Shown here: positions 1-5,158 of the stretch, one piece after another | Position numbering within the stretch: the first letter of the stretch is position 1 | How the letters are laid out: the number at the start of each line of letters is the position of its first letter | From: an uncultured Chlorobiota bacterium | GTDB taxonomy: Bacteria; Bacteroidota; Bacteroidia; Bacteroidales; JAADGE01 | Direction: 5' to 3' | DNA: 5,158 bases | Assembly (NCBI GenBank): GCA_947311265.1 | Contig: CAMZKQ010000097.1 | Coordinates: 1-5,158, forward strand | The notes under the pieces: generated by a model | Seen by the model: only the letters and a program-made list of their open reading frames with translations | What the model was told of the DNA's origin: nothing | Databases searched by the model: none | Position numbers and translations under genes: made by a program

Positions 1-8
1 CTGTTATG

Positions 9-49
9 ATAATTTATGATTTTTTTATCTGTAAAATCATAATAATTAT
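9..49 (-). terminator. AT-rich imperfect inverted repeat after the last gene, possible transcript end
   Basis: Bases 9-23 pair with 33-49: TATGATTTT (15-23) with AAAATCATA (33-41) and ATAATT (9-14) with AATTAT (44-49). A two-base bulge lies at 42-43 and a nine-base loop at 24-32. The 15-pair stem has only one G-C pair, and no U-tract follows it on the minus strand (the sequence runs on as TCATAACAG). The position, about 25 bases after the DUF1801 stop, suits a terminator or 3'-end stabiliser, but the fold is weak and what lies further downstream is outside the window. Confidence 0.35.
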
Positions 50-74
50 AAAAAATAAGCATTCGATAAAATTG

Positions 75-386
75 TCATGTACTAAGAAGTATTTTATTAA
101 TTTCAGGAACAGTTAAAAAACTTATGCTTCTTATATATTTTCGTTTTTTTGTTTCTAAAACCTCTTTCCCCGAGCCGAGTAAGCACCCATTTATAAATGC
201 CAAATGCACCTTCTCTTTTGAAACTAGTAAATAACAAAGGTCTTTTTTTATTGAGTAAAATGGGGTTTTATACTTAATGCTTTCCTTTATAAAAGGGGCA
301 GAATTTAGCACTAATTCTCTAAGGGTGTATAATATTTCTGCATTTACAGGCGATTGTTTACAAATATATTCATCTACATCGAGCAT
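75..386 (-). CDS. DUF1801 / YdhG-like small protein
   Basis: A 103-residue protein of the DUF1801 (YdhG-like) family, small single-domain cytoplasmic proteins with a mixed alpha/beta fold and no established biochemical role. The N-terminal helix region DVDEYICKQSP (3-13) and LRELVLNSAPFIKESIKYKTPFY (22-44, read as Leu-Arg-Glu to the TPFY turn) match the usual VDEYI ... LR.LI ... P...E.IKW..P.Y pattern. CYLLVSKEKVHLAFING (51-67) matches the following beta-hairpin, and the C-terminus KKRKYIRSISF (80-90) matches the basic RHIK.RS end. It is complete by family comparison, with no membrane segment or signal peptide. The ATG shares its A with the TAA of rfbB (TAATG), so translation is probably coupled. 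The gene is AT-rich: about 32% GC by hand count over 121-360, lower than sampled stretches of rfbB. It appears to be the last gene of the operon; no link to sugar metabolism can be read from the sequence. Confidence 0.82.
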   Translation of the reverse strand: MLDVDEYICKQSPVNAEILYTLRELVLNSAPFIKESIKYKTPFYSIKKDLCYLLVSKEKVHLAFINGCLLGSGKEVLETKKRKYIRSISFLTVPEINKILLST

Positions 387-388
387 TA
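384..388 (-). other. TAATG stop/start overlap between rfbB and the DUF1801 gene
   Basis: On the minus strand the rfbB stop TAA (388-386) and the downstream ATG (386-384) share one A. No Shine-Dalgarno-like sequence precedes this ATG. Such an overlap usually means the terminating ribosome re-initiates on the next gene, so DUF1801 protein output should follow rfbB translation (inference). Confidence 0.75.
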
Positions 389-1435
389 TAGGTACTGTTT
401 TTTATAGTAATTTTGGTATTCGCCAGATACAATATTTTCGAGCCAAGTTTCATTTTCTAAGTACCATTTTGCGGTAAGCACAATACCTTCCTCAAAAGTA
501 AGCGAAGGCTGCCAGCCCAATTCTTGCTTAATTTTGCTAGCGTCGATGGCGTACCTCATATCGTGCCCAGCACGATCGGTAACAAAAGTGATTAGCTTTT
601 CGGAAGTGCCAATTTTTCGCCCTAGCTCTATATCCATAACTTGGCACAGTTTTTTTACTAGCTCTAAATTTGTCCACTCGTTGTTGCCCCCAATGTTGTA
701 CGTTTCGCCCAATTTTCCTTTTTTAAAAATCGTTTCAATGGCTACGGCATGGTCTTTTACATAGAGCCAGTCCCTAATATTATCGCCTTTTCCGTAAATC
801 GGAATGGGTTTATTTTTCTTTATATTATTGATAACCAAAGGTATTAGCTTTTCAGGAAACTGGTTGCCTCCGTAGTTGTTGGAGCAGTTGGAAATTACAA
901 CGGGCATTTTGTAGGTATGAAAATAGGCACGTACAATATGGTCGGAGCTGGCTTTTGATGCCGAGTATGGGCTGCGTGGGTCATACGGTGTATTTTCGGT
1001 AAAAAAGCCTTCTTTGCCTAGCGAGCCATATACTTCGTCGGTAGAAATGTGGTAGAATTTTTTGCCATCGTAATTGCCAGCCCACAGTTTTTTAGCTGCA
1101 TTTAGCAGGTTTGTTGTACCAACAATATTGGTCATTATAAACTCATTAGGGTTTGTAATCGACCTATCTACGTGCGACTCTGCCGCCAAGTGAATGACAC
1201 TTGCGAATTGATATTTTTCAAATAATAGATTAACAAACTGGGCATTATTTATGTCGCCTTTTTCAAAGCTGTAATTTTCTTTCTTGGATATATCCTTTAA
1301 GTTTTCTAGGTTGCCGGCATAAGTGAGTTTATCCAAGTTTACAAAAAGTGTGCTTGGGTATTTGTTTACCAATAAACGCAGTACGTGTGAGCCAATAAAA
1401 CCAGCTCCTCCGGTAATTAGAATAGTTCTTTTCAT
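386..1435 (-). CDS. rfbB: dTDP-glucose 4,6-dehydratase (RfbB/RmlB)
   Basis: Cytoplasmic NAD-dependent enzyme of the extended short-chain dehydrogenase family. It turns dTDP-D-glucose into dTDP-4-keto-6-deoxy-D-glucose, the step after RmlA towards dTDP-L-rhamnose and other deoxysugars of surface polysaccharides. The 349-residue length is normal. TGGAGFIGSH (8-17) is the Rossmann NAD loop, D35 binds the adenosine ribose, and LAAESHVDRS (83-92) is the family signature. STDEVYG (131-137) gives the catalytic T132, D133 and E134, and YSASK (157-161) gives Y157 and K161. NCSNNYGGNQFPEKLIP (183-199) and RDWLYVKDH (221-229) bind the nucleotide sugar, followed by DRAGHDMRYAID (287-298), where Ala replaces the usual Pro. 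The DEV/SNNYG pattern separates it from UDP-glucose 4-epimerase. The start is one base after the cyclotransferase stop, and its TAA overlaps the next ATG. No rmlA, rmlC or rmlD is present here, so the end sugar cannot be told. Confidence 0.96.
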   Translation of the reverse strand: MKRTILITGGAGFIGSHVLRLLVNKYPSTLFVNLDKLTYAGNLENLKDISKKENYSFEKGDINNAQFVNLLFEKYQFASVIHLAAESHVDRSITNPNEFIMTNIVGTTNLLNAAKKLWAGNYDGKKFYHISTDEVYGSLGKEGFFTENTPYDPRSPYSASKASSDHIVRAYFHTYKMPVVISNCSNNYGGNQFPEKLIPLVINNIKKNKPIPIYGKGDNIRDWLYVKDHAVAIETIFKKGKLGETYNIGGNNEWTNLELVKKLCQVMDIELGRKIGTSEKLITFVTDRAGHDMRYAIDASKIKQELGWQPSLTFEEGIVLTAKWYLENETWLENIVSGEYQNYYKKQYL

Positions 1436-1439
1436 ATTA
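1433..1439 (-). other. One-base junction between cyclotransferase stop and rfbB start
   Basis: The cyclotransferase ends AAA AAA TAA and the rfbB ATG follows after a single T (TAA-T-ATG). The 25 bases before the ATG are A/T-rich with a run of seven A and no purine-rich Shine-Dalgarno, the usual Bacteroidota initiation context. Both genes must be on one transcript unless a promoter lies inside the cyclotransferase gene. Confidence 0.7.
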
Positions 1440-2543
1440 TTTTTTTACAAGTTGAATTTCAAATAGTTTAGGCCATTTTTTACCTGTAACAAAGAGGCGT
1501 TTGTTGGCCTTATCGTAAGCAATTCCATTTAAAACATCGGTGTTAGGTTTATAATCATTCATCGGGAGTATGCCTTTTAAGTTTATGTATGCCAGTACTT
1601 TACCTGTTTTAGGATCTATTCTTGCAATTTTATCAGTCATATAAATATTGGCATAAATTTCGTTATCAATATATTCTAGCTCATTTAGGTTTTTTACTAA
1701 GCCTTTATTGTCGTAAACTTGGAGGGTGTTTGTTATTGTAAAGCTTTGTGGTTCAAGTATATATATGTTATTTGTGCCATCGGTCATAAATAATTTTTCG
1801 TGGTCGGTAGTAATGCCCCAGCCTTCTGTGCCGTAAGAAAATTCGGTTTCAATTTTAAAGTCTTCTTTATTGTACACAAATCCTCGCCCGGCTTGCCAGC
1901 TGAGTTGAATAATTTTGTCGTTGAATAAGCAAATGCCTTCTCCGAATACGTCTTTCGGAATGGCATAACCTTGGATTACTTCCCCTGTTTTTTGCAGTAC
2001 TTTTCGTACTGTTGATTGTCCTTTTAGGCCGGTGGCTTCATAAAAATAGCCGTCTAAAAAAACTAAGCCTTGTGTGTATGCTGCAATGTCGTGTGGGAAT
2101 ACGTTGATGACTTTATAGCCATAGTTTTGGGGTACAATGTCCGATTTTAGGGTAATGCTTTTTGTAACCTTGTGCGTATTTTTGTTTCGTGTAAGGCTGG
2201 CGGTAATTATATTTTGCCCTGTTTTTGTATTTTGGGTATCAAAGGTGTAGTCTAGGTTTGGCGAAATTAAAGTGGCTACTTTTTTGTCATTAATAAACAG
2301 GAATATGCTATCGTTTGGGGTCGGATTTTCAAGAGTTACAGTAATTAGGGCTTTATCGCCTATTTTTGTAACTTCTGCCTTGTTGGTTACTGATAGGTTT
2401 AAAGGGTTTTTCTCTTTTTTTGCATTCTTTTTTACGATTGTGTTTTTTTTGTTTATTTCTTTGGCTTGCTTATCGCTTTGGCAAGAAATAAAAAACAGGG
2501 TTATAAAAAATAGGATTGAATAATTAATTTTTGTTCGTTTCAT
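1437..2543 (-). CDS. Glutaminyl-peptide cyclotransferase (plant/bacterial-type glutamine cyclotransferase), lipoprotein
   Basis: Converts N-terminal glutamine of peptides or proteins to pyroglutamate with release of ammonia; the fold is a five-bladed beta-propeller (family knowledge). The 368-residue protein starts with a lipoprotein signal: basic MKRTK, hydrophobic ILFFITLFF, lipobox FFIS-C with lipidated C21. The mature N-terminus is Lys/Asn-rich (to about 47), then a beta-rich, Ig-like domain (about 48-135), then the catalytic domain (140-366). Family motifs are YTQGL (156-160), ATGLKGQSTVR (170-180), FGEGI (200-204), W216, EGWGI (240-244), LNELEYID (286-293) and VTGKKWPKLFEI (352-363). 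By spacing against papaya enzyme numbering from memory, E202 is the likely catalytic Glu, with W216, W242, N287 and K355 conserved; Y301 stands where plants have Trp. It should sit in the periplasm or outer membrane. Its TAA stop is one base before the rfbB start. The family is clear; the extra domain and the physiological substrate are unknown. Confidence 0.9.
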   Translation of the reverse strand: MKRTKINYSILFFITLFFISCQSDKQAKEINKKNTIVKKNAKKEKNPLNLSVTNKAEVTKIGDKALITVTLENPTPNDSIFLFINDKKVATLISPNLDYTFDTQNTKTGQNIITASLTRNKNTHKVTKSITLKSDIVPQNYGYKVINVFPHDIAAYTQGLVFLDGYFYEATGLKGQSTVRKVLQKTGEVIQGYAIPKDVFGEGICLFNDKIIQLSWQAGRGFVYNKEDFKIETEFSYGTEGWGITTDHEKLFMTDGTNNIYILEPQSFTITNTLQVYDNKGLVKNLNELEYIDNEIYANIYMTDKIARIDPKTGKVLAYINLKGILPMNDYKPNTDVLNGIAYDKANKRLFVTGKKWPKLFEIQLVKK

Positions 2544-2573
2544 ACTTTAAAAGTAATTGAGTTAATAATTTTG

Positions 2574-3059
2574 TTACATAAAATCCTTAGGACGAAATAC
2601 GTTTTTAAGTTGGCAACTGTTGTTTTTTAAATTGCTCCATTTTCGGTTATCGAACTCAAGCAGTGCTGCTGCTGCCGATGGCATGGTTACTCCAACGCCT
2701 GTGAGTTTTCCTACCAACATTTCCCAAGTCGGGTTATGCCCAAAAAGGAAAACTGTGGAAGCCTCATTGGGGAGGGCCCTTATGGCATCAAAAATTTCAG
2801 AAATGTAGCCAAAATAAAAGGATTCGTGAAAAGCAATTTCGCCTTTGTAATTGCAGCTTTGGGCAACTGCTATGGCAGTTGTTTTGGCACGCAGTGCTGG
2901 TGAGGAGAGTATGATATTGGGTGTGATTCCTTTTTCGGTTAAGAGCTTGCCCATAAACGGGGCTGCTTTTTTGCCTCGTTTATTTAGCGGGCGTTCAAAG
3001 TCTGCTGTACCCATCGACCAGTCGGATTTTGCATGCCGCATTAGTAGTATTTGTTTCAT
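2574..3059 (-). CDS. sixA: SixA-type phosphohistidine phosphatase (histidine phosphatase superfamily)
   Basis: A 161-residue cytoplasmic phosphatase of the histidine phosphatase superfamily, SixA branch. In E. coli, SixA removes phosphate from histidine of phosphotransfer proteins; family members in other phyla may have other substrates. The catalytic RHA motif sits at residues 8-10 (R8, H9 the phospho-acceptor) in LLMRHAKSDW. SSPALRAKTTA (52-62) supplies the second phosphate-pocket arginine (R57), E79 is a plausible acid, and FGHNPTWEML (106-115) contains the second catalytic histidine H108. Length equals that of E. coli SixA as I recall it. The ATG start puts the RHA motif at the expected N-terminal position, and no ribosome-binding site is visible, as usual in Bacteroidota. 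It lies 23 nt after the SpoIIE-type phosphatase gene and 30 nt before the cyclotransferase gene. The family call is firm; the substrate is not known, and no histidine kinase or phosphotransfer protein is in the window. Confidence 0.88.
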   Translation of the reverse strand: MKQILLMRHAKSDWSMGTADFERPLNKRGKKAAPFMGKLLTEKGITPNIILSSPALRAKTTAIAVAQSCNYKGEIAFHESFYFGYISEIFDAIRALPNEASTVFLFGHNPTWEMLVGKLTGVGVTMPSAAAALLEFDNRKWSNLKNNSCQLKNVFRPKDFM

Positions 3060-3082
3060 TACAGTAAATTTATGTCGTATAA

Positions 3083-5158
3083 TTACAATTGAAACCCGAC
3101 AATAATAATATCGTCGATTTGCCGGTAATTACCTTGCCAGTTTTGCAATTTTTTTTCTAAGATTTGTTTGTGCTTAGCTATTGGTTCGCTTTGTATTTGG
3201 GTTAATATTTCTTGAAATCTAGCCCCCATTAGTTTGCCGCCTTTTTCGCCTCCGAACTGATCCATATAGCCGTCCGAAAAGAGGTAAATTCTATCGTTTT
3301 CTTGCCATTCAATAATTTCATTTTTAAAGGGTTGTTCAAAATAGTCTATCCCTACGGGGCAATAAACAGGCTTGTACTCAATTAGTTGCGAATTTCTAAA
3401 TAAGTAGAGTGAGTTATTTGCTCCGGCAAATTGTAATGTATTGCTTTGGGTATCAATTACGCAGAGAGCCATATCCATGCCTTCGTCTTGCGCATCGTCG
3501 TCATCGAGGGACTGGCGGAGGGCGAGTTTAATTTTTGCTCTTAATGCTTCAAGAATTTGGGCGGCATCGCATATTTTGTTATTCACTACAATTTCGTCGA
3601 GCAGGGAGATGCCCAGTAGGCTTACAAATGCTCCGGGAACGCCGTGTCCTGTGCAGTCGGCAGCTGTAATGATTATTTTTGTGTCTATTTTTGTCATCCA
3701 AAAGAAATCGCCACTTACAATATCTCTTGGTTTGTATAGCACAAAGCTTTTGGGTAAACTCTCTTGTATTTCGGCAATAGGGGTGAGCATAGCGTGCTGT
3801 ATTCGCTCGCCTACTTTTATGCTTTCGGTGATGTTTTTTTGTTGTTTTTGTATTTTTTTATGTTGTGCTGTAATCTCATCTCTTTGGCTAGCTAATTCTT
3901 CGTTGGCAGACTCTAGTGCTGCGTTTTTATTGTTTATTTCAATATTTCTACTTTCTAGTGCATCACGTTGGTTTTCAATTTCTACTTTTTGCTCCGAAAT
4001 TTCAGTATTAATTTTTTCTAATTCTTTATTTTTCTCTAAAATTAAATCCCTTTTTCGTTCGAGTTCTGCATTGGCTTGTTTTTTATGGGCATTGGAACGA
4101 AATACCAAAATGAGTGCTATAATAACCAGTATAACCACGGCAATCATCCAGTAATTGAGTGTTTTCTGAAAGTTGGCTTTTCTTTTTTGTGCTTTTGCGT
4201 CTTGCTTTTCTTTATCTATCAGCCATCTTTTTTCCTCTCTTTCTTTTTCCTGAATATACCTTGAGCTTTTTGTTTTCATGTGCATATTGTACTTAATTTG
4301 GTCGTGTGCCAAGGCAGAATCTTTAAAATTAAGGGCATCGGAATAGTTGCCTTTTTTTACAGATATGTCAAAAAGAGTACTGAAAGCGTCAATAATATTG
4401 GTTTCGAGTTTGGTGTTTTGGGCATAATATAAATTATCCCAGGCTAGTTTTTCTGCTTTTCGGATATGCCCTTTTTTTAGGTAAATCTTTGCAATTTCAT
4501 TGGAAATTTGCGATTGTAGGGCTTGGTCTGCAACTTCTTCTACAAGCTGCAGGGCTTTTTGGTAATAAAATAATGCGCTGTCTTTTTTTGTAAAATTATC
4601 CCTGAAAATATCGGCAGTATATTTGTAAGCGACTGCCATGCCTCGATAATCTTTTTTTTTGGTTCTTAGTTTTAAGCATTTGTGCATATAGTTAAAGCCA
4701 TCTTCAATGGCTTTGTTTGCGGCACAAATTTTACCTGTATTTAGGTATATGTAGCCCAAGAGGCTAGAGTCGTTTAGGCTTTTGGCTAATTTTTCGGCTT
4801 GTTCTACGTGGTAGGTAGCACTGTCTAAATTGCCATTGTTGAGTTCCCAGTTGGCTAGGTTTATATGTGCGTAGCCCAGCTGGCGAGTAAGGTGGTGGGT
4901 TTTGGCAATTCGCATACCAAGCCGATAAAAATCCTTTGCTTCCGAAAAATTTTTAATATTTCGGTAGCCTACTCCTGTGTAGCTGTATGCTTTGGCTAGG
5001 TTTTTAAAATCGTCGAACTGGTCGGCGTATATGGCTGCTTTTTTGCCATGATAGATGGTGGTTTCTGCCAAGTAATTTCTGTTTTCCCAAGCAATTTTAT
5101 TGTGTAGAGCCGCTTTTAGAGAATCTGGGGCAGCATCAAGTTCTATTTTTAAACTATC
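3083..5158 (-). CDS. TPR-repeat, membrane-anchored PPM/SpoIIE-type serine/threonine phosphatase (5' end beyond window)
   Basis: Sensor-like protein phosphatase, probably dephosphorylating Ser/Thr in a signalling partner such as an anti-sigma-factor antagonist (family knowledge; the partner is unknown). Residue 1 here is the first codon at the right edge; 691 residues are visible. About six TPR repeats span residues 55-287 with TPR-like sequence before them. A charged helix follows (about 295-334), then one membrane segment (335-353, core VVILVIIALILVF), a long Glu/Lys/Gln-rich coiled coil (357-450) and a SpoIIE/PP2C domain (451-691). The metal-binding aspartates look intact: D484 in SGDFF, D501 in ADCTGHG, D562 in GMDMA, D629 in FSDGY and D682/D683 in IDDII, so it should be active. 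The frame is open to the edge: 29 codons precede the first possible start (TTG at 5071) and continue TPR-like sequence, so the true start lies outside. A signal peptide may be there, placing the TPRs in the periplasm. The TAA stop is 23 nt before the SixA-like gene. Confidence 0.9.
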   Translation of the reverse strand, partial: DSLKIELDAAPDSLKAALHNKIAWENRNYLAETTIYHGKKAAIYADQFDDFKNLAKAYSYTGVGYRNIKNFSEAKDFYRLGMRIAKTHHLTRQLGYAHINLANWELNNGNLDSATYHVEQAEKLAKSLNDSSLLGYIYLNTGKICAANKAIEDGFNYMHKCLKLRTKKKDYRGMAVAYKYTADIFRDNFTKKDSALFYYQKALQLVEEVADQALQSQISNEIAKIYLKKGHIRKAEKLAWDNLYYAQNTKLETNIIDAFSTLFDISVKKGNYSDALNFKDSALAHDQIKYNMHMKTKSSRYIQEKEREEKRWLIDKEKQDAKAQKRKANFQKTLNYWMIAVVILVIIALILVFRSNAHKKQANAELERKRDLILEKNKELEKINTEISEQKVEIENQRDALESRNIEINNKNAALESANEELASQRDEITAQHKKIQKQQKNITESIKVGERIQHAMLTPIAEIQESLPKSFVLYKPRDIVSGDFFWMTKIDTKIIITAADCTGHGVPGAFVSLLGISLLDEIVVNNKICDAAQILEALRAKIKLALRQSLDDDDAQDEGMDMALCVIDTQSNTLQFAGANNSLYLFRNSQLIEYKPVYCPVGIDYFEQPFKNEIIEWQENDRIYLFSDGYMDQFGGEKGGKLMGARFQEILTQIQSEPIAKHKQILEKKLQNWQGNYRQIDDIIIVGFQL

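Noticed and set aside
277..764. Plus-strand open frames at 277-477 and 534-764
   Set aside because: They are antisense to the DUF1801 gene and rfbB, whose motifs are unmistakable, and have no recognisable protein features.
386..1435. UDP-glucose 4-epimerase or UDP-glucuronate decarboxylase instead of RfbB
   Set aside because: The STDEVYG triad with D133/E134, the NCSNNYG...FPEKLIP block and the RDWLYVKDH motif are specific for dTDP-glucose 4,6-dehydratase.
1784..1966. Minus-strand 60-codon frame inside the cyclotransferase gene
   Set aside because: It is an out-of-frame reading of conserved cyclotransferase motifs, with no initiation context.
2544..2573. Promoter in the gap before the cyclotransferase gene
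   Set aside because: The 30-base gap is A/T-rich, but I could not find a convincing Bacteroidota -7 box (TAnnTTTG) with a -33 TTTG at proper spacing there or in the end of the SixA gene.
2272..3105. Plus-strand frames at 2272-2523, 2620-2808 and 2851-3105
   Set aside because: They are antisense to the lipoprotein and SixA genes. The apparent hydrophobic stretch in the first is the complement of the Lys-rich linker and signal peptide.
3060..3120. Promoter or hairpin between the SpoIIE and SixA genes
   Set aside because: Only a loose TATTATTG resemblance to a -7 element is present and no stable inverted repeat, so read-through from the upstream gene is the simpler explanation.
3441..4154. Long plus-strand open frame of 237 codons
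   Set aside because: It lies wholly antisense to the SpoIIE phosphatase gene. Its product is Ser/Ile/Phe-rich, as expected from reading the complement of a Glu/Lys/Asp/Asn-rich coding strand, and shows no domain.
1..5158. CRISPR array, tRNA, insertion sequence, phage or defence genes
   Set aside because: Nothing resembling spaced repeats, cloverleaf sequences, transposase motifs or terminal repeats was found, and coding genes account for nearly all of the window.

Overview
The window reads as ordinary chromosomal DNA of a low-GC member of the Bacteroidota (Cytophagales- or Bacteroidales-like). Four things point there: no Shine-Dalgarno sequence in front of any start, with A/T-rich leaders instead; a TPR / transmembrane / coiled-coil / SpoIIE-phosphatase protein of a type common in that phylum; a lipoprotein form of glutamine cyclotransferase with an extra N-terminal beta domain; and AT-rich codon use. 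The lineage is inferred from gene style only; there is no rRNA or other marker gene.

All five genes lie on the minus strand and almost fill the window, so transcription runs from high to low coordinates. In order they are: (1) a large sensor-type PPM/SpoIIE serine/threonine phosphatase with TPR repeats, cut by the right edge (3083-5158); (2) a SixA-type histidine phosphatase (2574-3059); (3) a lipoprotein glutaminyl-peptide cyclotransferase (1437-2543); (4) dTDP-glucose 4,6-dehydratase, rfbB/rmlB (386-1435); (5) a small DUF1801/YdhG-like protein (75-386). The junctions are 23 nt, 30 nt, 1 nt and a 1-nt TAATG overlap, so a single operon is plausible, with likely translational coupling across the last two junctions. 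After the last stop, an AT-rich imperfect hairpin (9-49) is the only candidate for a transcript end. No non-coding stretch exceeds about 75 bases.

The genes do not form one known pathway. The first two are both phosphatases of signalling type and could act in related regulation (inference). The next two fit envelope work: an exported enzyme that can cyclise N-terminal glutamine, and a nucleotide-sugar enzyme feeding deoxysugar (for example rhamnose) synthesis for surface glycans. The last has no established role. I see no tRNA, rRNA, CRISPR array, insertion sequence, phage gene or defence system, and no evidence of a novel system. The most useful observations are that the first gene runs off the window, so its apparent TTG start is not real, and that biochemically unrelated genes are very tightly packed.
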